From Plantago ovata (lineage: Eukaryota; Streptophyta; Magnoliopsida; Lamiales; Plantaginaceae), in contig CM051457.1 of assembly GCA_028274465.1 (NCBI GenBank), positions 30,229,313 through 30,293,312 on the forward strand: a stretch of 64,000 nt of DNA, written 5' to 3'. Below, piece after piece: positions 12,551 through 22,747 of this stretch. The position numbers were made by a program, and so were the translations under genes. A model generated the notes under the pieces. It did not search any database. It saw nothing but the letters and a program-made list of their open reading frames with translations, and had not been told where the DNA came from. Each line of letters opens with the position of its first letter. The first letter of the stretch is position 1.

Positions 12551-12880
12551 CATTGCATCATCACATAATCCATATATAGATAACAACTTCAATCAGGCCT
12601 AATTACACTCCCTAAAACACTAATAATAAATATTTACAAATGGTTAACCAAAGTCCAATGGAAGTTGCTCTGGAGAAGATGATGCACCGTCATCTTTCAA
12701 ATGGCATAAGGTAATTACACCACAATATTTTTTGTTTGTTCCTCTACATTAGTATTATAAAAAATCTCTAACAATCTATGTTTGAAGGTATGCAATGCAA
12801 ACAACACCGGAGAGATGCTAGAATTGCCAATAAAACCTGGCAGCTCCCTTCCCTACGATAAGTTCATTTACCCGACAGGA
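12551..12880 (+). pseudogene. Truncated copy of the 14.3-kb small gene (copy 1)
   Basis: Promoter-like sequence (CATTGCATCATCACATAATCC), exon 1 (12640-12710, ATGGTTAACCAAAGTCCAAT) and its GTAATT donor match the intact gene at 14281. The second exon starts after the acceptor near 12787, drifts out of frame (an early TAG after GAGAGATGC) and is cut off after the ACGATAAGT block near 12870. There it meets the inverted copy 2 tail-to-tail. The upstream TATA region is altered (CATATATAGATA). It cannot encode the full protein. Confidence 0.8.
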
Positions 12881-13260
12881 TGACGTTCGGGTGAATGCCG
12901 GAATGCACTTATTGTAGAGATCTAGCTACCAACTTCACTGAAAATTTTAGCATCTATTCGGTGTTGTTTCCTATACTTTTAAACATATATTGTTAATAAT
13001 GTCTTGTAACATATTAATACAAAAAAAAAGTAGTGTTGTGTAATTACCTTATGTCATTTGTAAAATGATGGTGGATCATCTTCTTCAGAGCAACTTTCAT
13101 TGGACTTTGGACGTTAGCCATTTGCAAATATTGATTTGAGTGTTTTTTGGGTGTATGATTAGGCTGATTTGAAGGTGTTATTTATAGATGGATTATGTGA
13201 TGATGCAATGAACATAAATGGTTAGTGATAATGCCATATTCTAAATTATTAATGTCAGAA
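12881..13260 (-). pseudogene. Inverted, truncated copy of the small gene (copy 2)
   Basis: Read on the minus strand: promoter with TCTATAAATAAC near 13170-13180, exon 1 at 13048-13121 (ATGGCTAACGTCCAAAGTCC, one extra codon relative to the intact gene, frame open), GTAATT donor, then a diverged exon 2 (12881-12970) with an in-frame stop and truncation at the same point as copy 1. Copies 1 and 2 therefore converge tail-to-tail near 12875, while copy 2 and the intact gene diverge head-to-head from a centre near 13780. Confidence 0.8.
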
Positions 13261-14214
13261 CACTAGTGCACCTTTATGAATGAAGAGTGCCTATAAAAAA
13301 TAGTAGTAAATTATTTTGGCATTAATAATTTGTACTATGACATTATCACTAAACATCTAAATAAGGACATTGAAAGAAAAGAGCCAATTCTGAGCTTTGT
13401 AATCCCAAATCTTACAAGGCATTTTTGGAAGAAAAAAAAATTATACTATTCTATATTATATTAGAATAGTAATTGATGTACTATTTAGATGCAATTTTCA
13501 AAATAGTTTCCTTAAGTATTTATAAATAATCTGCAACCTAAAAAAAAGTCTAACAACAAAAAGATCAAGATAATGGACGGTGAAAGGAATTCATATTATT
13601 GGATTTTCAATTTTTTTATAATAAAAGCCCTTACTTAATTTATTGAATGATTAACCCCAATCAATTCTTGTTTTCACATTAATAATAATTGACTAAAATA
13701 TTTATTGTGTTACTAATCAATACAAATTTATTTTTGGTTCATTTGTGGAAATTACAATAAAAGGACAAATATTAAAATGATGAAAAATCAAACTGATTGA
13801 CATTAAACAATTTACCAAATATCAAGTTTTATTCATGAAAACCACAATAAATATTTTAGTCAACTATTATTAATGTGGAAACTAGAATTAGCCAGATGGT
13901 TAATAATTCAATAAATTAAATGTTTTTATAACAAAAATGCTTCAAAATCAAATTAAGTGGATTACTTTAATATAATATAGTAGAATATAATTAATTTCGC
14001 CAAAAATGTCACATAAGATTTGGGATTTCAAATCTCATATAAAATAGCCTCTTGTCTTTTTCAATGTCCTTATTTAGATTGACGAGTGATAATGTCAGAG
14101 TAAAAATTACTAATACCATATCAACTTATCTTTTATAGGCACTAACCAATTCTACAAATGTTCAAATTTATCTGGCATTAGTAATTTTTGTTCTGGCATG
14201 ATCATATAATCCAT

Positions 14215-14223
14215 CTATAAATA
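14215..14223 (+). promoter_or_regulatory. TATA box of the small gene
   Basis: TATAAATAA lies about 60 bp upstream of the ATG at 14281. It is retained in copy 2 but changed in copy 1. Confidence 0.6.
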
Positions 14224-14280
14224 AGACCTTCAGATCAGGCCAAATCACACACCCTAAAACACTCTAATCAATATTTGCCA

Positions 14281-14733
14281 ATGGCTAACCAAAGTCCAAT
14301 GGAAGTTGCTCTAAAGAAGATGATGCACCGTCACCTTTCGAATGGCATAAGGTAATTACACCATGCACACCACTTTTTGTTCGTTCCTCTACATCAGTAT
14401 ATTAAAAGAAAGTAATAACAATTAACCTATGTTCACAGGTATGAAGGTGACATTGAAGAGATGCCAGAGTTGCCAGTGAAGCTAGCAGCTCTCTACGATA
14501 AGTGCATGCATCCAAACGTCAACCTATCTGAAACCTATCAGGTTGCAGATGTTTCAACGCATTTGACCCTGATTGCAGTTGAGCATGAAGAGGTTAAGGA
14601 TGATGCAAGTGCACTAAGAGATGCACTACTTGACATAGAGGCTGAAATGGGAGAAGGTGAAGTTAATGAGGGCTATTACACAATGCATGCAATGGCTTCG
14701 GTGCACACTCTCACTCAGAGGCACCCCATGTAA
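14281..14733 (+). CDS. Small two-exon gene of unknown function (121 aa)
   Basis: Exons 14281-14351 and 14439-14733 join in frame across a GTAATT donor and a TTCACAG acceptor to give 121 residues. The protein begins MANQSPMEVALKKMMHRHLS, continues YEGDIEEMPELPVKLAALYD and ends VHTLTQRHPM. It is acidic in the middle (VEHEEVKDDASALRDALLDI), has no signal peptide, membrane segment or cysteine pattern, and is probably helical and cytosolic or nuclear. I do not recognise the family. Support for a real gene: consensus splice sites, a TATA box at 14215, and two diverged relatives nearby that keep the exon 1/donor structure. It is the only intact member of the local cluster. Confidence 0.7.
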
Positions 14734-15539
14734 TGTTGCTCTAGTTAGTTCTGGCCCTAATTATTATGTAAAACATTCTATATAGAATGCTAAATAATAT
14801 CTTTAAATAAAAGAAGAGTTGAGTTTTCATTTTTCATTTGATGTTTATTCTTATTTTACATTGCTTTATTTCTACAACCGACAACATTAAGAAACAAGAC
14901 CGAGCTTTATTACTCCAACATTAAAAAACAAGGGTAAACACACATAAACTACAAACTAATTCAACACTCTAGATATATGAGATATAAAGATGTAAACCAC
15001 AAACCAACCTAGAGTCTAGACCTAGATTGGTATTCCTAGGAGCATTTCTGTTGCTCTGTGTATTTCTTGATTTCATTATTTTTAATAAAATTTTGCCGTT
15101 GAATGTATATATTAATACTTCATCAAACAGATACATCAGCATTGTCGAAAGACAACTACTCAAAGCCAATGCTATCAAAAAGTAGCATTATAAGCCAAAC
15201 AATGTGCTACTTTATTATACGAGGGAAAAAAAATCTAGAGTCTAGACCTAGCAAATTTGGAACGAATATGAATCCCGGTCCGATCCAAATTCATATTGGG
15301 AATGGCTATACCGGTCCGACCGGAACACAAGTACCTAGGCTAAACCGCTTAAACCCTTGGTCTCAGACTCTCAATACCACTTACCAGTTAACACTCACTC
15401 CATTTTGTCAGTGGTCATTACCGGAAACAGTTTCCATTTCCATCTTCTTCAGGTAACTTCTGTGCAATTCATTTGTCTGTCTCTCTTTTCTGCTAATCAA
15501 TCTTCTATTTCTCGATTCATTTCCAGCCGTAAGAGATTG
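14734..15539. other. Intergenic spacer and SHH1-like leader
   Basis: The 3' flank of the small gene is followed by AT-rich DNA. A 17-bp word CTAGAGTCTAGACCTAG, itself partly palindromic, occurs at about 15010 and again at about 15235. The 15440-15539 segment is the pyrimidine-rich 5' leader of the next gene. Confidence 0.45.
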
Positions 15540-18500
15540 ATGATGGATCACAAATTTGATTCCATGGAATTGGAACAAGAGGATAACTCCACCGAATTCA
15601 CTATAGCTGAGGTAATTTCATTTTCTCTCTTCTTATATTAGCTTAATTAACTTGATATATATGGTAACAATTTTGATGTTGATTTCCGAATTCCAATTTT
15701 GTTTTTATCCGGGCTATTCTGCTGGTTTATGTCTTCCTGTTCTGTTAGGAGAAGAAGTGCTACTGTGTAATGCAGTTCATGTGCACCATATGACTTCAAT
15801 GAGATGCCTAATTATTGTCAAATTGTTAATAGACTCAATGGATACAATTTAGGTTTAGGTTGTGAAATGCACTTTAAGGCCATCTATTGGAGATGCATTA
15901 GTGATTTTGGATATTGAATTTGTTAAACAGGTCATGGAATTGGAGAACTCATTCAAGAAAATGAGAGAAGGACCCATTTCTGAAGAGGTTTGCCAAGAGC
16001 TTGCCGCGAAATTTAAGTAAACCTCGTTTTCTTGGTTTTAACTTAAATAGTAATCATTCAGTATTTGATTTTACTATTTTTGGATCTTGGTCTTTACTCT
16101 TACTCATAGTTTGCTAAGTTTTTTTTGATGATGTACGTTCGTTTCTTTCTGCAGTTGTTCAGCTCGTCGTTTGGAAGCATCGTTAATAAAGTGGGAACAG
16201 GTGCGTCTACTGAATTTTTACACTTAAATCAAGCATCTAACTGTATTTTTAACACTTTGATTATTACAGATACGACATTATTTTGAAGATAGACAAAGGA
16301 GACTGGTAGCTAAAGTTACTCCGCCAGTAACTGGGAGAGAAATTGTTGCTTCTGCAAAAGCTGTAGTATTGAAAAAGAGATCTAAAAAAGGTTTGTTTAT
16401 TATACTATACTCTGGTAATAAGGACCATGCTGTCGGCGATGGCATCCCTATCAGTAACTTCTGATAAAATGCTTCTATTGATATTTTTATAAGCAGTAAC
16501 ATATTTGTGTGTTATTGTCAGAACCAACAGTTTCTGCCTATGAAGCTTCCTTGGAGCTTTCAAACTTGAATTTCGAAGCGAGGTCAGCGAAGGATTATGC
16601 TTGGTGAGCGTCAATTCATTTTATTTTTTATATACTGCTGGGGTGCATTTATATTTCTTCATATCTTCATTCAAGTGCTTAGGCCAATTTGCCACGTGTT
16701 CATCTAGGTCTACTATTTCATTCTGTACACTTATTGTGGAAATCTATCATTTATACTGTGCATTAATTACTAGATTGTTATAATCGCATCGTTCGATGTT
16801 GTTTCGTTGTTAGAAACAACCTGACACGTGGCTGCTTTTATGATTTCAAAGGTTTGACGTGGGTTGCTTCCTCAACTACAGAGTCCTCTACTCGGGGGAA
16901 CTGGTGAGCTCTTTTGTTGTTTTAAAGTTCTTGTCATCAAAATGCCATTCCTTTCAGTTCCTCTGATGTTTTATAATATGCTGGCTCAAATGCTTGAGCA
17001 TGCTCTTTGTTAAGTCCTCACTTAATCTCTAGAGTTTAGATTGTTTTAATGAACAAATGGGGAAATATGTCTATATACACGCATTTCCTGTAGGTGAAGA
17101 TTGTTTTAGAACTCGAAGAATTAATGTAATCTCAAGTGAGTTGCCTGTTATATCATTCTATGTTAAGTTGTGCCTTCTTTTTTATTTTTTGCTGAACTTT
17201 ATCTCCTCATTGGAAGCCAAGAACTTATCTATTGTTTAAGAGGATTTAAGGGCCATTCATTTTCTCAGGAACAGTTTTGACTATTTTCCCTAAATGAAGC
17301 TACTAAATCAGACATCACCTATAAGACAATTTGAGTTTGCGTTCATTTTTGCAGTTAAATCTAGCAGCTAATTGTCATGGACATATGACTTGTTACTCAA
17401 AAATATATGGGGAAATTTAAATGGGTAAATATGTTCTGCCCATGCATTGCACCATAATTCATAATGAGCTGATATGTCCATTGTTTTTTGCAATACTGCG
17501 ATATCTGTGTGTACTTCTTAAAAAAAAAAACTAGGTGCCTACACATTAATGTGCTTATAGAGTTATTCCAATGAATATTGTAGGAGGTTCGTGTGAGATT
17601 TGCTGGTTTCGGCAACGAAGAAGATGAATGGGTGAATGTTAAGCATGCAGTACGGGATCGCTCAATTCCTTTAGACAGCTCAGAATGTGGTAGAGTTAAT
17701 GTCGGAGATCTTGTTCTTTGTTACAGAGTATGTGATTCCTGTTCATCAATTTCAAGTGTTAAAAACAAAAACAGAAACAAATATAAAATAAAAAAATAAA
17801 CTAAAAGAAACTCTATGTACTAGTTCTCTTGGCTGTAGCTTTTCGACGTTTTGTTAATGAGTGACAGCATAACCTTACAGGAAGGGGAGGATAATGCACT
17901 TTACACCGATGCATATATAGTGGAAATTGAAAGGAATTCGCATGATGGGAATTGCTGCACATGCATCTTTGCAGTTCGTTATGAAGTCGACGATTTTGAG
18001 GTTGTTAACCTTTTGTTATCATTAATGCAACTTATATTTCCTACTCTGATTTAGTGCTGAGTATGTCATCCGTTTTGGGAAGTTGATAAAGAGCCAAATC
18101 TTGGTGAATGATATTTTGGAAGTTAATACTGAGTTCTGCCCTAGATCACATAGTGCGAAAGCGTGAGCGAGAAAGCGAGAGCGAAAGCGTAAATGTTCAA
18201 AAAAAAAAAAGAAAGCGTGAGCGTGTTAGATCATTTATTATAAAATATTTTAAATATTACTTCATATATTATTAGTTTTTTTTATATGAAAACTATATAT
18301 ACAATCATTTATATATACAATTATTTAGTTCATTTTTTCCATATAGTATCATTTTGATGGTGGAATAATATGTAAATTAGTAATTATATCATAAGAAATG
18401 AAATGAATTTTTTTCCAACCAAATTTGCATGGATTGTCAAAATTTCAATTGGACAAGTTTTTTAGTATGCTTTATCTAATTCATATTGGGTCTGAACTGA

Positions 18501-18769
18501 ACCCAATCTTCTCTTTTTTGTTTCCCTCTTCAATCTACTTTCTTTCCATCTCGAAGTGGATACGGTGTAAATTTAGCTCTGCTGAAAATAACTCTGATGG
18601 CATTACTTTATCTTGACATCAGGAAAAGGTTCCGCTTAGCAAAATATGTTGCAGGCCGACACATGCTGAGTCGAGAGGAAATGCAATCTGCATGTATAAA
18701 CTACCGGATTTAGAGTACAACGGAGTTTCCATCCAAGAAAGTTTGGGGAACAGGAACCAAAATGTATGA
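15540..18769 (+). CDS. SHH1: SAWADEE homeodomain protein (SHH1/DTF1-like)
   Basis: Nine exons (15540-15611, 15931-16016, 16155-16200, 16270-16390, 16522-16603, 16852-16903, 17584-17727, 17881-18000, 18623-18769) join in frame to a 289-residue protein. SHH1 is a nuclear reader of H3K9 methylation that recruits RNA polymerase IV for 24-nt siRNA production in RNA-directed DNA methylation. The N-terminal 80 residues form a divergent homeodomain ([33 protein letters not shown]). The SAWADEE tandem-tudor-like domain covers about 135-260 ([66 protein letters not shown]). The Cys/His set expected to bind zinc is present ([14 protein letters not shown]). [10 protein letters not shown] and [14 protein letters not shown] favour SHH1 over SHH2, but the FT.AEV start is also SHH2-like. 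A second ATG at 15543 is an equally good start. Confidence 0.9.
18150..18225. repeat. GAAAGCG/GTGAGCG short repeat in SHH1 intron 8
   Basis: A purine-rich run of the words GCGAAAGCGTGAGC, GAGAAAGCGAGAGCGAAAGCG and, after an A-tract, GAAAGCGTGAGCG. It lies in the long last intron (18001-18622). Confidence 0.6.
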
Positions 18770-20175
18770 ACCATGATGGGGATCTTCATTCTCCAGTCGG
18801 AACTAGAGTATGGAAGTGCTCTAGTCTCTTTCAGAACATGACCAGCCAGATGGCTTCAGCAGTTAGTCCCTGTTTGATTTGTCAGAAAGAATCAAGTCTT
18901 CAATTCAGGTCAGATCTGTCCAAATTTGCTCAGTTAAAATTTATGCTACAAACCAGTTCAGATATCTTCTGAATCAAACAGAGCCTTACTGGTTTGATCC
19001 ATCTAACTTCTTGCTCTCCACCTTCTATAGGTTGTAATAATAGTCGTAAAATTTCAATTATGTAGCGAACGTCTTCAAATTCATGGAATATCTAAACAGT
19101 TGTGACTTGTAAGCATGTACTTTTTACTGTATTTTCTCTCTGTAGTAGAACACAACTGGTCCAAAGGTCAGCGAATGTTGTTGTGTTCTCATGTAAAGTA
19201 TGGCAAAAATTCTATAGGAAGCTAAGTACAGTAAATAACTAGTATGATACTTGGGATTTCAAATGCTTAGCAGCAGGATCAAATAAGTACACCACAGAGC
19301 ACTGACTAGTCTGATGACTCAGTCGGGCAGGGTTATGTTTCTCCACTAGTCCACTTCGTCTCATCCTCACGCTAATTTCAGTGATATTCTTGTGCACCAT
19401 TACTACTTCTCAAGATTACATGTAATAGGAATTCTGAAATCTCTCTACACAAGCTTGCTCCTCAGAAACATAATCCTTTAACAACAACGGTCTCTTACAT
19501 GATGTGTTCCCACACCTCACTGTAGCAATGAGTCCGACAGTGAATATCAAGGTGTATCATACCCAGCTTTAAGCCTTAACAAATATAGCCACGTGTTTGA
19601 AATTTATATGTATGTCTGTGATCTTCTGACTTTTCCACACGCCCATGTTGTACATACAGTGGGGCCTAATAGGGCTCCTCTATCTATCGTAAAACAAACC
19701 TGCATTCCAATCTCAAGTGCAGCAGCATTATTCTAATGTCTCAAATTGAAGCTCTTTCTTGACAACTCAGCTTGACAGACAGTCCCGATGAGATCACCTC
19801 CAACATTTAAAGTATATTCACTGTTCAATTATCTCTTCCAACAAATAAATAATTGCACGACACATGACATATATTTGTTATTGATGTTAAATAAAATCTG
19901 TTCTCCAAAGGTGTTTTCATGACCGCACAAACTTAGACTTATCCAACTCTTTAAACAATTAAACAATTGTACTTTAGAAGCTGAATATTACATTATCGGA
20001 TAAGAATCTCTCTCAAGGCAAAATACAAGGAAAAAGTCGAGAGATTAGTGGTTTCAATTTTCAACTAGGCAACTAGCTAGTTTATGCATGCATGACATAT
20101 GGGTATCACGTTGCACCAATCGTACATTTTATGGTCAACTTTTATCAAGTTAAACAACAAATTAATTCTAAACCA
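18770..20175. other. SHH1 3' flank and gene-free spacer
   Basis: The first part is presumably 3' UTR. The rest is AT-rich with no open frame of interest on either strand and no RNA gene that I can recognise. Confidence 0.4.
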
Positions 20176-20385
20176 TACTCTCTCCATTTATTTATAAGTT
20201 TTTCATAACTTCTTAATGTTATCTTTAACTTCACATTAATTTTAAATCATATCGAAAAATAATTATTAAATTTTCATAATATAAGTTTATAAATTATTTT
20301 TTTAGTATGATTTAAAATTGATAGGAGGTTAAACATGACATTAAAAAAATCAACATGAAAAATTCGTAGATAAATGAAGGGTGTA
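20176..20385. mobile_element. Stowaway-type MITE
   Basis: The 210-bp element is bounded by TA on both sides. It starts CTCTCCATTTATTTATAAG and its other end reads, in reverse complement, CACCCTTCATTTATCTACG. The inverted repeats align imperfectly for about 80 bp (AATTTTAAATCATA in both arms), so the element folds into one long hairpin. This matches the Stowaway (Tc1/mariner-related) consensus CTCCCTCCGTTTC and TA target. Confidence 0.8.
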
Positions 20386-20678
20386 CAACGTAAGATAAAT
20401 TTATACTAAAGTTAGTAATAATTGGCGAGAAAATGTACTACTGGTGCAACTAATTAATTTGGTATTTTGGTTTACTTGGACACGTTGATTACAAAATTAA
20501 ATGTAAACTTTATCCAAGTAATAATTTATCATATATCATGGATTAACTATTTAAAGCGGGATACACCAAATTGATATTGTTGTTAATTTAGTTGACTATA
20601 GATCTAAGAATATTCATCTCCAATCAAGGTTCTCAATCTCAGGATGATGATGATGCTGCAATTCGCTTAATTGTTAGT

Positions 20679-20806
20679 GGATTACTAGTATTATTATTTT
20701 TCTTGTTTTGACATTCTACAATATTCAACTACAATAATTGTTGGATTACTAGTATTATTATTTTTCTTGTTTTGACATTCTACGATATTCAACTACAATA
20801 ATTGTA
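20679..20806. repeat. 64-bp tandem duplication
   Basis: GGATTACTAGTATTATTATT starts at 20679 and again at 20743. The two 64-bp units differ at about one position (CTACAATATT versus CTACGATATT), so the duplication is recent. Confidence 0.9.
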
Positions 20807-21579
20807 CTATCTTTTATTATGATTGGATATTTTATTTAATCACTTTACGCAATGTCGCAATGAATCTCAGTTTTAATTTCTGACTAGAACGTAGATGATG
20901 GTGACCAACTGACCATAGACAAATTAGCTAGATAGATTAGATAAGCGCCACTAATCTTCTACGCGTCCCAAATCGTAGTTCTGAGTGGTTATATGGTTTC
21001 AATGATGAAACAACTTGTACACATTCACAAATTTGATCATTGTGGGGTCAAACAAGAATACGTTTCGGCATACACATGAAAGTTTATTCTTGTACTAACG
21101 TTGGGTTTAATGAATTTTTTTTGCTGTTTCAAAAAAAATGTGAAGGGTAAACGCAGGAGTGGATCCACAATTTGAAGTTGTCGGGGGCGGGAATTACATA
21201 CATATTGTTAGTTTGGAGGTCTGGAAGGTCAATTCAGAAAACCGATAATATTACCTATAAAAAATTTCCTTTTAAAATTTTACGGGGAACGGACACCCCA
21301 CAATGTCCACACCGGAGTCAACTAACAATTTAATTTCGATTTATGACTTGAGGCCAACTCCGTGAATTTTTTAACTTTGATTCAATGGATTAGAATCCAT
21401 TTCAACGGATCAGCCCGACTGGCGGGGCAACCAACGCTATTTTTTTTGAATCTCCTTGAGTTTTTTTCTGAACTAGATGCACTCCAAACCGATAGATAAT
21501 AAAGTGAAGTGCCATGGATTGGATCCATGGTGGGCCCGGTTCAATTGGGACCGATTGTGATGCCTAGTGAAGGGGCACT

Positions 21580-22010
21580 GGTCGTTTTTTTTTTTTTTTA
21601 CGAAATAGTAATTTTATTCAACTAGAATAGAATATGTACAAGACTTGTTGAGGGCCGGGGTTGGTTCCACATGTTGGGAGGTCTCCCCAGATAGATGAAA
21701 CAAAACATAGTGTTCGAGTCAAACCGGCAAAATATCCCAAGCCGAGTGAGTAATAACAGAGTCCAAATCACTAGAGAAGGTTCCTACTACGTCGCGAAAT
21801 CTACTACTAGCAATCTTCGACAAGCAATCCACAATAGTATTGACTTCTCGATAGACACCTTGAAAGTAGATGGTCCCAAAATTCGGCTTGAGTTCCCAGA
21901 TATCACGCACCAATTTCCATGCTGGCCGAGGAGGTGGCAGTTTCCTGCATAGATGATAGAACTTCAATGACAAATTGTGAATCAGTTCTAATAACCAACT
22001 GTGAGATATA
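21580..22010 (-). mobile_element. LINE 3' end with RNase H remnant
   Basis: On the minus strand a frame reads LVIRTDSQFVIEVLSSMQE and, after a frameshift, YREVNTIVDCLSKIASSRFR. These are the TDS and YREGN-VAD-LAK blocks of the C-terminal RNase H domain of plant L1-type LINEs. A T-run at about 21585-21600 (a poly-A tail on the minus strand) marks the 3' end. The 12-bp word TGAAGGGGCACT occurs at 21568-21579 and again at 22394-22405, consistent with a target-site duplication around the LINE plus the GGGTCC-rich segment. Non-functional. Confidence 0.75.
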
Positions 22011-22029
22011 TATTTAGATTCTTAGCAGC

Positions 22030-22375
22030 TAGATCCGGACCCGGACCCTACCCTAGATGAGAAAAGAGAAAAGATCCATTTGGACCCTAAACATTAGACC
22101 CGATGGGTCCGGGTAAGGTCCAGACCCTAGGACCCTAGACCCGTGAATATTTTTTTTTAAATTTTTTTGTTCGAAAAATATTTTTTTAAGAAAAAAGAAA
22201 AAAAAAGTTCGCGGGTCTAGGGTCCGGACCCGGACCCAGACCCTACACGGACCCTTTTAAAAGTTTTAAAGGGTCTGGGTCCGGGTTCGGGTAGGGTCTT
22301 TTTTTTTTAGGGTTGAGTCCGGGTCCGGGTCTTTTAGATATGAGTAAGGGTAGGATCTAGACCCTACCTATTGAG
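22030..22375. repeat. GGGTCC/GGACCC palindrome-rich segment
   Basis: Dense alternation of GGACCCGGACCC and GGGTCCGGGTC with A- and T-runs between them, forming several nested inverted repeats. The two outer edges (TAGATCCGGACCC..., ...GGATCTAGACCCTACC) are roughly inverse. It looks like a foldback MITE inserted in, or adjoining, the LINE remnant. Confidence 0.65.
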
Positions 22376-22747
22376 AGCTCTACCGCCGTATCATGAAGGG
22401 GCACTACTAGAACATTCTTGTTTCATTAGAAGGTTTTACGAATGATATAGAAAATTGTTGGGTTTTATTCATCCCTAGTAGCAAAATGACTTGAGAAGAC
22501 CATGAAGGAAACAGTTAAATCTCTGGCTTTTATTATGAAATTCATGACCTGTACAACAGTACTGTATAATACTAATACAACCAGCCACATACAGAGCCGG
22601 TTTTTCAAAGTTACTTGTGTAACTCTGAACTCATACTTACAATGGCAATATTACAAGGAGCTAGGTGCTGTATATTATTCCTAATAATACTCTGATCACA
22701 TTCTTTCCCCCTTTTAGCCACAGAATTTCAATACCACCAGATCACAT

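Larger units (their letters stand above)
12881..14470. repeat. Long imperfect inverted repeat spanning copy 2 and the intact gene
   Basis: The left arm (about 12881-13755) reverse-complemented aligns along its length with the right arm (about 13805-14470). Shared blocks in order from the centre outward are CACAATAAATATTTTAGTCA, TTATTAATGTG, AATTCAATAAATTAA, AGATTTGGGATT, CAATGTCCTTATTTAGAT, GTGATAATGTCA, TTTATAGGCACT and the promoter, exon 1 and intron of the small gene. The loop is about 50 bp near 13780. The arms carry many substitutions, so this is an old duplication, but pairing is extensive. Confidence 0.8.
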
